From NCBI RefSeq assembly GCF_042854845.1, contig NZ_AP031498.1, forward strand, positions 4,092,001-4,156,000: a stretch of 64,000 nucleotides of DNA, in the 5' to 3' direction. Position 1 is the stretch's first letter, and every line of letters begins with the position of its first letter. Below are positions 8,991 through 18,843 of the stretch, piece by piece. A model generated the notes under the pieces. The model worked only from the letters and a program-made list of their open reading frames with translations. It did not search any database and was not told the origin of the DNA. Both the position numbers and the translations under genes were made by a program. This DNA is from Maricurvus nonylphenolicus (GTDB lineage: Bacteria; Pseudomonadota; Gammaproteobacteria; Pseudomonadales; Cellvibrionaceae).

Positions 8991-9994
8991 AGAAGATATT
9001 AATTACCGGCGCTGCCGGCTGTGTTGGTCGCCAACTGGTAGAGAAACTGCTGGCTGAAACCGAGCATCATATATTTGCCACGGATGTAAAACCCAATCCA
9101 TTCCAGTCGCAGCCGGAACAAAACGCATTGCGCCTGGAATACCTGTCACTGGACATCCGCGATAATACATTTACTGACTGGGTGATCGAGCGTAAACCCG
9201 ATGTGGTTATACACTTGGCATCTATTCTGCAAATTTCTGAACGTATGCCGCGTGAAACAGCTTATGAAATAGATGTGGTTGGCACGGAACGATTACTGGC
9301 AGCCTGCATAACCGCCAAGGTGAGTAAAATAATCGTCACAACCAGTGGTGCCGCTTACGGTTACTACCCGAGCAACAAAGAGATTATTACCGAGCAACGT
9401 CCCACCAGTGGCAACGCGGATTATTTCTATTCAGCCCACAAAGCCGCCGTCGAAGTGCTTATGCGACGCTACCGCGGTATTCACCCTGAGCTGGAACAAA
9501 TCGTTTTCCGCCCCGGCGCTATTCTCGGTCCAGATTTTGAAGGTCCTGTGGTTAATTTGTTTCAACAAAAAGCCATCACGGGCCTTATGGGTTACCCCGG
9601 CCCCTTTAACTTTATCTGGTCGGAAGATGTTGTGGATTATCTGATCGAGGGCGCACAGAGCAATATTACCGGGCAATTTAATATTGCCGGTGATGGCACC
9701 ATGAGTATGAAAGAAATTGCCGATTACCTGCAAAAACGCTATATCGCCCTGCCGGCCTGGTTGGTACAGGGTGTATTGGCCATTGCCAAACCACTGGGTT
9801 TAAGTCAGTACGGCCCGGAACAGGTCAAGTTTATTAAATTCCGCCCTGTACTCTCTAATGAAAAGCTTAAGCGTCACTTTCAACATCAACCGCGTTACAA
9901 CTCTCGTCAGACGCTGGATGCATTTTTAGCATCTCAACAGAATACCTCCTCACCATTGCCATCTTCAGCTATTCAGGAAAACAGCCATGCGTAA
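8987..9994 (+). CDS. NAD-dependent epimerase/dehydratase (extended SDR)
   Basis: A 335-residue extended SDR. The NAD-binding motif GAAGCVG is near residue 8-14 and the catalytic tyrosine/lysine pair is in YFYSAHKAAVE (about residue 145-155). The family includes sugar epimerases and 3-beta-hydroxysteroid dehydrogenases; there is no sugar-nucleotide operon around, so oxidation of a small organic substrate or sterol-like molecule is more likely. Translationally coupled at both ends (start overlaps the transporter stop, its stop overlaps the next start by eight bases). Confidence 0.85.
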   Translation: MKKILITGAAGCVGRQLVEKLLAETEHHIFATDVKPNPFQSQPEQNALRLEYLSLDIRDNTFTDWVIERKPDVVIHLASILQISERMPRETAYEIDVVGTERLLAACITAKVSKIIVTTSGAAYGYYPSNKEIITEQRPTSGNADYFYSAHKAAVEVLMRRYRGIHPELEQIVFRPGAILGPDFEGPVVNLFQQKAITGLMGYPGPFNFIWSEDVVDYLIEGAQSNITGQFNIAGDGTMSMKEIADYLQKRYIALPAWLVQGVLAIAKPLGLSQYGPEQVKFIKFRPVLSNEKLKRHFQHQPRYNSRQTLDAFLASQQNTSSPLPSSAIQENSHA

Positions 9995-11825
9995 TATTCG
10001 TCAAACGATTATCGGTGGTATGACGTGTTTACTGTTACCACTCACCTCTATTGCTAACACCATTACCGTAGTTGATGCCAAGGGTGAACCACTATCCAAC
10101 GTGATGGTGTTACAGGCACCGCTAGTGGGCCATACATTGGATACCTCTGATATGGGCTACCCACCTGAGCGTAAAGAGCACTTTACCGATGCTGCTTATA
10201 CCTTGTTTACCGATGATAGCGGCCAGGTGAGTTTTTCAACCTACCCAGACAGAGATGTACGTATTCGGTTACGCAAACCCGACTATCAGGATGTCACTTT
10301 TGAACTGAAGGCAGGCCAGGATCAACAAGCCACTTTAGAAACTATTACTGATCCGCTAGCACTGGCAGAATCGCGCCCTGCGAATACCTGGCTGGCAGAG
10401 ATGTCACTCGACAATGATCCTGAACTTAAAAAGCACTACATCATGCAGTGTGGCTTCTGTCACCAACAGGGCTCTCATTTTTTCCGTCGCCCACGGCCAC
10501 AGGAAAACTGGCAAGATGTGATTTACCGCATGGTGGGTTACGGATCGCGCTTGCACGACCAGGCTCAGGAACAACTACCGCAGCTATTGTTTGAAGAATA
10601 CAGTCGTCTGTATAGCAACCCTGAAATAATTCCCGCCGGAACACCTTGGGCACCTCATCTGCAACAAACCCGGGTTACGGAATGGCCCATTGGTGATGCC
10701 TTTTCACAAATGCACGATTTGCTGGTGCACTCTAACGGCCTGATATATGTCGGCGATAACCTGCAAGATCGCCTCTACGAAATTGATCCTAACACTGGCA
10801 AGTTTGTCATTTACAAGTTGAAGCGTGAAAACCATGACAAACATGGCGGTTTAATGGGTAAACGCCTTGAGTCTTTCCCCAAGCATGAAACCTTTGCCGG
10901 TATTCACTCCTTTGCTGAATCACCAAAAGATGGCCATATCTTTATTACCACCTCCTACCAGCAACGCCTGGTGGAATTCGATCCGGTAACCAAGGAATTT
11001 ATTAACCACCACATGGACGAAGGTTATTACCCGCATACCGTGCGTATCGATGCCCAGGATCGTGTCTGGTTTACCATGGCACTGTCCAACCAAGTGGCCA
11101 TGTTTAACCGCCAGGATAAGAGCTTTCAGATGTTTGACTTGCCAGCTCGTAGCAAGCGGGAAGAATTAACCGTAGGCTCTATGGGCATTATTTTAAAGTT
11201 AATGGACTGGGGTATCCCGCTGGCTAACTGGTTCTCTATCGATGAGCAATCAACCGGTGTCCCGCTACCCTACGGTATTGAAATTACCCCCAACGGCGAC
11301 ATCTGGTTTGCCCGCTTGCATGCGGATTCCATCGGCAAAATCGATGCTAAAACCCTTGAAGTGAGCATGTATGAGACGCCGTTTGTAGGGCCGCGCCGTT
11401 TGCGCAGCGATTCCAAAGGCAACCTGTGGATAGCCGCCTTCCCGGAATCCATGGTGGTGAAATTTGATCCGAAAACGGAAACCTTTCACAACTTCCCACT
11501 ACCGGTACAACCCTTGGGCAGTGAAACGCCTTACTCGCTGAATGTGGATCGTAAGCGCGATATTGTCTGGGTTAACGGTAACACCTCCGACGCACTTTAT
11601 AGCTATGACATTGATCAGGATCACTGGTCTCACTACCCCTTACCCAAACGGGTGACCTTTACCCGTGATGTAGAAATCACTCCACAGGGGGATGTGTATA
11701 CCACCAGTGCCAGTTTCCCAAGCTGGCATATAGAAGACGCTCAACCGACACTGATCCATATCCAGCCAAACTACCAGGAAGGTAAGGATACACAGCCCAA
11801 CGTGGTTGCAGCAGAGGCCAACTAA
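9987..11825 (+). CDS. Exported beta-propeller protein with haem-c motif (streptogramin-lyase-like fold)
   Basis: A 612-residue exported protein. A signal peptide (about 1-23, ending SIANT) is followed by a carboxypeptidase-regulatory-like beta domain (about 25-115), a short segment with a CxxCH haem-c site at Cys155, Cys158, His159, and a beta-propeller (about 225-595) of the virginiamycin B lyase/SMP-30 type with repeats such as GDIWFARLHADSIGKID and GNLWIAAFPESMVVKFD. Haem attachment implies periplasmic location and electron transfer. It sits between an epimerase and an MFS gene in one operon, so a periplasmic oxidation or sensing step in catabolism is more plausible than antibiotic inactivation. 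Confidence 0.8.
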   Translation: MRNIRQTIIGGMTCLLLPLTSIANTITVVDAKGEPLSNVMVLQAPLVGHTLDTSDMGYPPERKEHFTDAAYTLFTDDSGQVSFSTYPDRDVRIRLRKPDYQDVTFELKAGQDQQATLETITDPLALAESRPANTWLAEMSLDNDPELKKHYIMQCGFCHQQGSHFFRRPRPQENWQDVIYRMVGYGSRLHDQAQEQLPQLLFEEYSRLYSNPEIIPAGTPWAPHLQQTRVTEWPIGDAFSQMHDLLVHSNGLIYVGDNLQDRLYEIDPNTGKFVIYKLKRENHDKHGGLMGKRLESFPKHETFAGIHSFAESPKDGHIFITTSYQQRLVEFDPVTKEFINHHMDEGYYPHTVRIDAQDRVWFTMALSNQVAMFNRQDKSFQMFDLPARSKREELTVGSMGIILKLMDWGIPLANWFSIDEQSTGVPLPYGIEITPNGDIWFARLHADSIGKIDAKTLEVSMYETPFVGPRRLRSDSKGNLWIAAFPESMVVKFDPKTETFHNFPLPVQPLGSETPYSLNVDRKRDIVWVNGNTSDALYSYDIDQDHWSHYPLPKRVTFTRDVEITPQGDVYTTSASFPSWHIEDAQPTLIHIQPNYQEGKDTQPNVVAAEAN

Positions 11826-13037
11826 ATGTCTGCTTCGATGAGCCGTCTAGCGCTACCCACGTTTTTATTGTCTTGCCTGTTAGCATTCCTGGCGGGGCAT
11901 ATGGTGAACTACAGCATTATCTTTATTGCCCTGGAGAAATTCGAATCCCATTCTCTGGCTGGTATCGGTTATGGGCTTTGCTTTGGGCCACCGCTGATCC
12001 TTGGATGGCTAGCAGGGGTCTACTGTGATCGCTACTCGCCACGGCGGGTTATTCTGCTGGCACAAAACAGCTATTTCATCAGCTTAATACTGATCTATCT
12101 ATTGCTACAGTTTACCGCTGAATGGCAACCGGCACTGTTACTGCTGGCGGCCTTTTTCTCCGGTGTGGCCTGGTCATTTGTAGCCCCCGCACGTTTTGCC
12201 ACCTTGCCTTTTTATGTATCGCCAACCAAGTTGGCTGGAGCAACCATTGCCTTAAATCTAATGGTAATGACCGGTTTTGGCTTGGCGCCCATGCTGTTGA
12301 AACAGGTTAAAGTCACCTGGGGCTGGGATGGCGTACTGGTAACTGCCGTCGCACTACTGATGTTATCCACATTACTACTGCTGCCACTGCGTTTCCAGTT
12401 TAATGCCAAAGCCGCCGACAAGGCCTTCATTGAAATTAAAAACAGCCTGGCATTTGTACGTGATACCGTTTTGGTAAAACAGTTGCTGCTGTTAGCGGCT
12501 ATTGCTTACCTGTTAATGGGGCCTATGCAAGTCCTGTTACCCACCATTGCCGAGCAAAACTTGCAGCTCGATGAAACCGCCCAGGGCAACTACCTAAGCC
12601 TGGTGGCCTTTTCATTAATACTCGGTGGCTTACTGGCCATGGTATTAAAGAATACCGGCAAGCTGGGTTTACAGATGATGTTTACCATCCTGATTGCCGC
12701 TGCAGGTATTGTTTACCTGGGCATGGAATCCAACCTCTATCGCTCAGTGGCCGTCCTGATCATCTCATCAATGTGCGGCGGTATTGCCATCAGTTATCTG
12801 GTAGCTGGTCTGCAGCACTACTCACCGGATGAACACCGCGGCCGCATTATGAGTTTTTACACCATAGTCGGTCAGGTAATTCCAGCCGCCAGTGGCGTGG
12901 GCGCAGGTTTGTTAGCACAAGTATTCGATATTCCCACAGCACTAAAAATCTGCAGCGGATTTATTGTGCTCAGCCTGGTGTGCTGTTTGATTTTCCTTAA
13001 ACCCATTCGTCGCTTGGAGACCTATCAACATGGGTGA
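11826..13037 (+). CDS. MFS transporter
   Basis: A 403-residue major-facilitator protein with about twelve hydrophobic helices; a loop GVYCDRYSPRRVILL matches the conserved motif A region between helices 2 and 3. The ATG follows the preceding stop directly and the next gene overlaps its end by eight bases. It may import the substrate or export a product of the operon. Confidence 0.85.
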   Translation: MSASMSRLALPTFLLSCLLAFLAGHMVNYSIIFIALEKFESHSLAGIGYGLCFGPPLILGWLAGVYCDRYSPRRVILLAQNSYFISLILIYLLLQFTAEWQPALLLLAAFFSGVAWSFVAPARFATLPFYVSPTKLAGATIALNLMVMTGFGLAPMLLKQVKVTWGWDGVLVTAVALLMLSTLLLLPLRFQFNAKAADKAFIEIKNSLAFVRDTVLVKQLLLLAAIAYLLMGPMQVLLPTIAEQNLQLDETAQGNYLSLVAFSLILGGLLAMVLKNTGKLGLQMMFTILIAAAGIVYLGMESNLYRSVAVLIISSMCGGIAISYLVAGLQHYSPDEHRGRIMSFYTIVGQVIPAASGVGAGLLAQVFDIPTALKICSGFIVLSLVCCLIFLKPIRRLETYQHG

Positions 13038-13818
13038 TTATTTTCAGGATAAAGTGGTTGTGATTACCGGTGGTGCCGGCGGTTTAGGTCAGACCTTAAG
13101 CCAACAGCTTATCGCTCAAGGTGCCAAGGTAGCAGCTTTGGATCTGGACATCAGTATGTTGGAAAACACTGACAATATGCTGCCCATAAAAACCGACATT
13201 ACCGATATTTCTACGATTGAGTTTGCGCTGGATAAAATCGTCAACCAGTTTGGCAAAATCGACATCCTGATTAACAACGCCGGCATCACTCATATGAGCC
13301 GCTTTGTGGATACCGACGAAGCCCTGTTTGAAAAAATCATGACAGTGAACTTCACCGGCAGCGTTAATATAACTCGCCTGGCCCTGCCCTATTTAACGGA
13401 AACTCAGGGCCAGATTATTGCACTATCCAGCGTTGCCGGTTTTGCCCCCTTATATGGGCGCAGTGCCTATGCGGCCAGCAAGCACGCGATGGAAGGTTTT
13501 TTTCAATCCCTGGCAAGCGAACTGGCAGATAACGATATCAATGTGTTAATTGTTAGGCCTTCCTTTATCAAAACCCGCCCGGAATTGCAGGCCCAGGTTA
13601 ATGCGGGTGAATCCTCTCCTGGTGCAATTAAGAAGAGCACGAATGGCGAACAGATAAAGCCTGAAGTAGCTGCGAGCAAGATTCTGAAGGCTGCTGAGAA
13701 TAACCAGGCAGCATTACAACTGGGTAGCGTTTCCCGTATTGCCTATTGGCTCAATGCACTAGTACCCGGTTTATATCGAAAAGTTATGACAAAAGGAGCG
13801 AAGAAAGAGTTTCAGTAG
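13030..13818 (+). CDS. Short-chain dehydrogenase/reductase (SDR)
   Basis: A 262-residue SDR with TGGAGGLG (about 13-20), NNAG (about 86-89) and the YAASK active site. The C-terminus carries a hydrophobic stretch (IAYWLNALVPGLYRKVM), as in SDRs that act on lipophilic substrates such as retinoids or steroids. Last gene of the 8073-13818 operon; the next gene follows after a 130-base gap. Confidence 0.88.
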   Translation: MGDYFQDKVVVITGGAGGLGQTLSQQLIAQGAKVAALDLDISMLENTDNMLPIKTDITDISTIEFALDKIVNQFGKIDILINNAGITHMSRFVDTDEALFEKIMTVNFTGSVNITRLALPYLTETQGQIIALSSVAGFAPLYGRSAYAASKHAMEGFFQSLASELADNDINVLIVRPSFIKTRPELQAQVNAGESSPGAIKKSTNGEQIKPEVAASKILKAAENNQAALQLGSVSRIAYWLNALVPGLYRKVMTKGAKKEFQ

Positions 13819-13948
13819 CTACTCACCAAGAATAAAAGCCTCATATTTGACCAAACTCTCATTTTTAGGTAGATTTATATAAAAATGATAATCCGGCACC
13901 AGAAAGAATACTGGTGTCACTCTTTGGCAGGATATGCAGGAACTGACC

Positions 13949-15187
13949 ATGACCCTTTCACGTCGCGATATGCTTCGCTCTACCCTTCTCGGGGCCGCCG
14001 CTCTTAGCTCCACTCCCTTTACCGCCATGCCCCTGGCCGCCAGTAGCAGCGTGACGCCCCATACTCCCCGTAACTTCAAGCGTATAGCCACAGAAGAAGC
14101 CTTTATCACCAAAGAGATTTTTGGCGCGCACTTGGAGCTGCTGGCCAATAACCCTGAAGCTGAACCCGGCTTTTCGCATTTCTGGGAAACCGCATTAGGT
14201 AAACCCGGCGATATGATTGCCGGACTTTCCTCCGTTATCGGTGGTGAAAACACCGCCGGACTGGCCGACTTTATCAGCTCTTCCGTTGAGGCTACTGGCA
14301 GTGAAAGTTCAGTCACGTCCATAGGCAGGCTGTTCGATTTGGACGAAGACCGTATTCGTATTATGGATGAAACCGGTGTAGCCATGCAGGTTATTTCCCT
14401 GGCCTCTCCCGGTGTTCAAGTCTTTAACGCTGAGCTGGCAACGCCACTGGCCAGGCAGGCTAACGACCAGCTCGCCGCCGCGATTGCCAAACACCCCGAG
14501 CGCTTTTCCGGTTTGGCCGCTATCGCTCCGCAAGATCCAGACAGTGCCGCACAGGAACTGGATCGAGCCATCCGCCAGTTAGGCCTTAAAGGTGCCATTA
14601 TTAATTCCCACACCAAAGGTGAATACCTGGATGAGGAAAAATTCCGCCCCATCCTTGCCAAAGCCAATGAACTGAAGGTTCCTATTTATCTTCATCCTCG
14701 CACCCCTGCGCCACAAATGCTTGAACCCTTTACCAAGTATTCCGGCTTGGCTGCTGCCACCTACGGTTTCAGTGTGGAAACAGGTTTGCACGCACTGCGT
14801 TTGATTTTAAGCGGTGTATTTGATGATTACCCGGATTTAACCGTTGTACTCGGCCATATGGGTGAAGGCTTGCCCCTGTGGATAGATCGTGTGGATAACC
14901 GCACAGCCTTTATTCAAACCGGGCCGGGAAAAAAGCTGCGTAAGCTGAAGAAAAAGCCCAGCGATTACCTGAAAGAGAATTTCTTTATTACCACCAGCGG
15001 CATGGATTTTGAGCCAGCCTTAATGCTGGCCCATTCTGTTGTTGGTCCGGATCGGATAATGTTTGCCATTGACCACCCCATGGAAGACGGCAGAAATCCG
15101 GTTAGGGTGTTGGATGAAGCACCGATAAGCGATGAAGATAAAGAAAAGATCTATCATCGCAATGCAGAGCAACTATTTAGACTCTGA
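13949..15187 (+). CDS. Exported amidohydrolase-2 family protein (ACMSD/gamma-resorcylate decarboxylase-like)
   Basis: A 412-residue metal-dependent hydrolase or decarboxylase of the amidohydrolase-2 superfamily (PF04909 type). The N-terminus has a twin-arginine export signal, SRRDMLRSTLLGAAAL, unusual because most relatives are cytoplasmic. Family landmarks: ATEEAF at the start of the barrel, HPRTP, GHMGEGLPLWIDRVD and the late metal/active-site aspartate in AIDHPMED. The ATG at 13949 is used, with AGGA seven bases upstream, rather than the ATG five codons earlier. It could act on an aromatic acid in the periplasm. A 9-bp hairpin follows its stop. Confidence 0.82.
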   Translation: MTLSRRDMLRSTLLGAAALSSTPFTAMPLAASSSVTPHTPRNFKRIATEEAFITKEIFGAHLELLANNPEAEPGFSHFWETALGKPGDMIAGLSSVIGGENTAGLADFISSSVEATGSESSVTSIGRLFDLDEDRIRIMDETGVAMQVISLASPGVQVFNAELATPLARQANDQLAAAIAKHPERFSGLAAIAPQDPDSAAQELDRAIRQLGLKGAIINSHTKGEYLDEEKFRPILAKANELKVPIYLHPRTPAPQMLEPFTKYSGLAAATYGFSVETGLHALRLILSGVFDDYPDLTVVLGHMGEGLPLWIDRVDNRTAFIQTGPGKKLRKLKKKPSDYLKENFFITTSGMDFEPALMLAHSVVGPDRIMFAIDHPMEDGRNPVRVLDEAPISDEDKEKIYHRNAEQLFRL

Positions 15188-15226
15188 TGACACTCGATAT
15201 TATTACCCTATTGTAACTTGTCATTT

Positions 15227-15252
15227 AAGGCCAAGCTTGATAACTTGGCCTT
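15227..15252 (+). terminator. Hairpin after amidohydrolase, possible terminator
   Basis: AAGGCCAAG pairs perfectly with CTTGGCCTT across an eight-base loop, 40 bases past the amidohydrolase stop; only a short T run follows. It overlaps the most upstream possible start of the next gene, which argues for the later start chosen there. Confidence 0.5.
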
Positions 15253-15253
15253 T

Positions 15254-16264
15254 GTGAATAAATCAATTGTCCCTATCTTTTACGTTGCCGAACTCGTTGA
15301 TTTAATCGTCTCCGAGGAAAATGTTTCTGCACGAGAAGTGCTGCGCGGTAGCGATATCTCCGAGCACCAGCTCAGTGAGGCTGATGCGCTAATCTCTTAT
15401 GCGCAGATGCTGAAGGTGTATCAAAACGCGATTAACATCTCTTCTAAACCCGGTATAGGCTTACGCTTGGGAGCCAGATACCAACCCCAACATCACGGCG
15501 TGTTAGGGCATGCGTTGCTATGTGCAGAAAGTATTGGTGATAGTCTGCGTTTAGTGTCCCAGTATGCAAAAATTCGCGGCATTATGTTTGATATGATTAT
15601 CAATGATGCATCGGATATCGTCAGCCTCACAATTCCCGACCGCTTGCCCCTGGGCCCCGAAGTACATCAGGTGGCGGTGGAAGAAATTCTGGCGATGCTT
15701 GCCCCTCGAGGATCGAGCAATCCGTTATCCTTGCGCCCTATTGATATCAGCATTGACTACCCTGCACCAGCGCACCGCAAGCAATACGAAGCCTTGTTCG
15801 ATTGCCCTATCTACTTTAGTGCAGATACTCTGACAATTCGTTTATCCAAACAATACCTGTCAACGCCTTCCAATATGCCCAACGCCGAAATGGTGCAAAT
15901 CTGCGAAGAACGCTGCAAAGCGATTCTGATGCGCTTGGGGGCTGGCGGTAATACGGTTGAACGGGTGCGCAGTCATCTGGTGCGTGCCGGACGTGACTTT
16001 GGCATTGAAGCGATTGCCAAAAGTATTGGTATGGCTCCGCGTACACTGCGACGTAAACTCAGCGATGAAGGTACAACCTATCGGGATGTCGTGGCCGACT
16101 TTCGTAAAAGCCTGGCGCTGGATTACCTGGAATCTACCGATTTCACTATGGACGAAATTGCCGACCTCTTGGGCTACGGCGATACCTCCAACTTCAGCCG
16201 TGCCTTTAGAGCCTGGACCAGCGAATCCCCCGCCCATTATCGCCGCCGTATACGCGAAGAATAA
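15254..16264 (+). CDS. AraC-family regulator, OruR-like
   Basis: About 336 residues if started at the GTG at 15254; a TTG at 15218 in the same frame lies before a perfect hairpin and is less likely. The N-terminal AraC-binding-type domain begins SIVPIFYVAELVDLI, and the C-terminal double helix-turn-helix has APRTLRRKLSDEGTTYRDVV and IADLLGYGDTSNFSRAFRAWT. It is a relative of the regulators at 6950 and 25703. It lies between the amidohydrolase and a convergent TonB receptor gene, which it may control. Confidence 0.85.
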   Translation: MNKSIVPIFYVAELVDLIVSEENVSAREVLRGSDISEHQLSEADALISYAQMLKVYQNAINISSKPGIGLRLGARYQPQHHGVLGHALLCAESIGDSLRLVSQYAKIRGIMFDMIINDASDIVSLTIPDRLPLGPEVHQVAVEEILAMLAPRGSSNPLSLRPIDISIDYPAPAHRKQYEALFDCPIYFSADTLTIRLSKQYLSTPSNMPNAEMVQICEERCKAILMRLGAGGNTVERVRSHLVRAGRDFGIEAIAKSIGMAPRTLRRKLSDEGTTYRDVVADFRKSLALDYLESTDFTMDEIADLLGYGDTSNFSRAFRAWTSESPAHYRRRIREE

Positions 16265-16286
16265 AAAAGCCGGGCAAAGGCCCGGC
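16263..16286 (-). terminator. Intrinsic terminator between AraC and TonB receptor genes
   Basis: On the minus strand GCCGGGC-CTTT-GCCCGGC is followed by six T, so it best serves the leftward TonB receptor gene; the stem could also stop the rightward AraC transcript. Confidence 0.8.
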
Positions 16287-16335
16287 AAGCAACAGAGAGA
16301 ACTAATATCTAAACTGCTTTTACACAAGAACGACG

Positions 16336-18675
16336 CTAAAAGTTAAAGCGTACATCAACCCCGTACATACGCGGTTCGTTGCGCTGGTATGCGCGTGTCG
16401 ATGCTCCGGCTACGCCATACACCGCATTTGACGCAATAATCCAGTCATAATCGCGATAACTCTCATCGGTCAGGTTTGTTCCCCACAGCGACACTTCCCA
16501 ATCTTCCTCAGGAGTCAGATAGCTAACACGCATATTCAACAAGCCGTAACTGCCGGATTGAAAATCTCGCTCACTGAAGTCAATCGCGCTGCCACCGGCC
16601 TCCACCAATTCAACCGAGGCGTTATTCAAACGATAGGTATCTGAGTAGAAGTAGCTGGCATTAACACGGACTTCGCCCAGGTCTGCCAACATCACGGAGT
16701 AATCCACACCCAGTTGCGCAGACCACTCAGGTGCACGCAGCATATCCTGACCGTCATTCACGGCATTGGCTGTGCCCCCTACTCCGGTTACGGACACAGT
16801 TTCAACAAATTCTGCATCCAGATAACTGAGATCGAGCGATACGGTCAGTGATTCCAATGCTCGCCAGAGCACACCTAACTCCATACCTTGCACTTCGGCA
16901 TCAGCCACCAGGTTCTTGGCAGCGATTTCACCCGGAGGCGCAGCCTGGAACTGGTAGTCGCTATACTTGTTGAAAAACATGGCTGCGTTAGCTTGCACAC
17001 GTCCATCAAAGGCCATGGTTTTCAGACCCAACTCATAGCTGGTGCTTATTTCCGGATCGAAAGCTTCATTGGGGTCAGAGGTAATGGTTAACTCGGTGTT
17101 GAAACCACCGGCCTTATAACCCTGGCTGACGCTACCGTATACCATGGTGTCGTCGTTTAATTGATAATCCAAGACGATACGGCCAGACACATTGCTCCAG
17201 TCATCCTTGGCTTTTGCCGCATCCCCGGTCGTAGTAATAATGCCGTTGGTGACTTGCGGATAAAAAGTATTCGGCGCTTTTTGTGCGACATCATCCCACT
17301 TGATTTCTTTTTCGTCCGAGGAGTAGCGGGCACCTACCGTCAGGTTAAGCGTATCCGACAAAGGAAAAATCACATCGCCAAAAATAGCATAGCTTTCAAT
17401 TTCAGCTTCCGCTTCCAGGCGCGCATCACCTAATTCACCAGTAGTAAATGCTGGCGGCCCCATAAACAGAGGTAGAGCCAATGCCATGCTTTGGGTACTG
17501 GTATCTTTGAAGTAATTCACACCGACAAACCAGTCGATACCGTTGGTCAGACCACTGAGGCGTAATTCCTGGTTAAAGGTCTCGTAACCGTTATCCATGG
17601 TACCGACATAACCCGACAGATAGGGCAAAGCACCAGGTGCAAAGGAGAACAAACCACCACCAGATACAGGCGTGAGACGATCGGTATCACGATAAGACGT
17701 AATCGACGTTAACGTAAGATCTTCGTTCAACTCCCAGTCTATCAATACTGCCGCACCAACCGACTCGGAATTAATATCGGCATTAAAGGGAACCGGCACA
17801 CCGTTCTCCATAATCACGCCACTGACGCTGGCTTCATCACCACTGATTTTATGAGTTTGATTAAAGCCGGCAGTAGGGAATCCGGGAACCACGGCTGCAG
17901 CCTCTTCGATTACAAAGCCACTGCGTGTGCCCTTCTCTTTAGCATAATCCAAAATCAACTCAGCCGATAACTCGTCGGTCGGCATCCATAACAATCGATT
18001 ACGCACGGCATAATTATCGATTTCATAGAGATCATCTGCATTGGCACTGTCAGTGTCTTTCTGCCAACCATCACGTTGCTTGGAAATAAAACTCGTGCGG
18101 CTCTGCAGGTTTTCACTTAAAGGAATATTTACAACTCCGGAAACCGATTTCAGGTTTTCGTTGCCATAGGTTGCAGACAGGTAACCTTCAAATTCTTCCG
18201 ATGGTGAAGCAGTTTGAATATTCACAGCACCGGCGGCAGCATTGCGACCAAACAGCGTACCCTGTGGGCCTTTCAACACTTCTGCCTGGGCAATATCCAA
18301 CAGGTTGGATATGGATGCAGGATCACGCTGGTAAACGCCATCAATATAGATAGCCGTACTGGCTTCTGCACCAACACCAACAGTTGCCGTAGAAACACCG
18401 CGCACCGAGATTGCGGTAAAAGCGGAGTTCTGGGTATTGGAAATCGACAGACCCGGTGATACGCGGCTTAAGTCAGACAAATTAGTAATGGAGCTCTGCC
18501 GAAGCTGATCGGTATCCATGGCTTTCACTGCAATAGGAACATCCTGCAGACTTTGACTACGTTTTTGTGCGGTTACCACAATTTCTTCCAGTTGAAAGTC
18601 TTCTGCCAATACAGACTGACCAATCAAGGTAGAAATTGCCAAGGGTAATGCAAGAACGCGGTGTTTTAATTTCAT
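16336..18675 (-). CDS. TonB-dependent outer-membrane receptor
   Basis: A 779-residue receptor. Signal peptide (about 1-24, ending QSVLA), TonB box region LEEIVVTAQKRSQSLQDVP, plug domain to about residue 165 (GPQGTLFGRNAAAGAVNIQT) and a C-terminal barrel ending in YGVDVRFNF. The ATG at 18675 follows AGGTG with an eight-base gap; the longer frame upstream has no such signal. Receptors of this size and plug type often take up non-siderophore molecules. The neighbouring catabolic genes support a small organic substrate, which remains unknown. Confidence 0.92.
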   Translation of the reverse strand: MKLKHRVLALPLAISTLIGQSVLAEDFQLEEIVVTAQKRSQSLQDVPIAVKAMDTDQLRQSSITNLSDLSRVSPGLSISNTQNSAFTAISVRGVSTATVGVGAEASTAIYIDGVYQRDPASISNLLDIAQAEVLKGPQGTLFGRNAAAGAVNIQTASPSEEFEGYLSATYGNENLKSVSGVVNIPLSENLQSRTSFISKQRDGWQKDTDSANADDLYEIDNYAVRNRLLWMPTDELSAELILDYAKEKGTRSGFVIEEAAAVVPGFPTAGFNQTHKISGDEASVSGVIMENGVPVPFNADINSESVGAAVLIDWELNEDLTLTSITSYRDTDRLTPVSGGGLFSFAPGALPYLSGYVGTMDNGYETFNQELRLSGLTNGIDWFVGVNYFKDTSTQSMALALPLFMGPPAFTTGELGDARLEAEAEIESYAIFGDVIFPLSDTLNLTVGARYSSDEKEIKWDDVAQKAPNTFYPQVTNGIITTTGDAAKAKDDWSNVSGRIVLDYQLNDDTMVYGSVSQGYKAGGFNTELTITSDPNEAFDPEISTSYELGLKTMAFDGRVQANAAMFFNKYSDYQFQAAPPGEIAAKNLVADAEVQGMELGVLWRALESLTVSLDLSYLDAEFVETVSVTGVGGTANAVNDGQDMLRAPEWSAQLGVDYSVMLADLGEVRVNASYFYSDTYRLNNASVELVEAGGSAIDFSERDFQSGSYGLLNMRVSYLTPEEDWEVSLWGTNLTDESYRDYDWIIASNAVYGVAGASTRAYQRNEPRMYGVDVRFNF

Positions 18676-18843
18676 TATAATTTCACCTTTTTGTACGTCC
18701 AAAGATGCAGTGGGCGCTTTAATACCATCCACTGCGCTTGCTGCATCGAAATCGTTAAATATCTTGACTCTCCAACGATGCAGATAGTGATCAAGACGGA
18801 AACTCTCTCGAAACCATCTCTCAACTATTCGAAAGTATTGCTG

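Noticed and set aside
9987..11825. Streptogramin resistance lyase
   Set aside because: Signal peptide, haem-c motif and catabolic operon context do not fit an antibiotic-inactivating cytoplasmic lyase.
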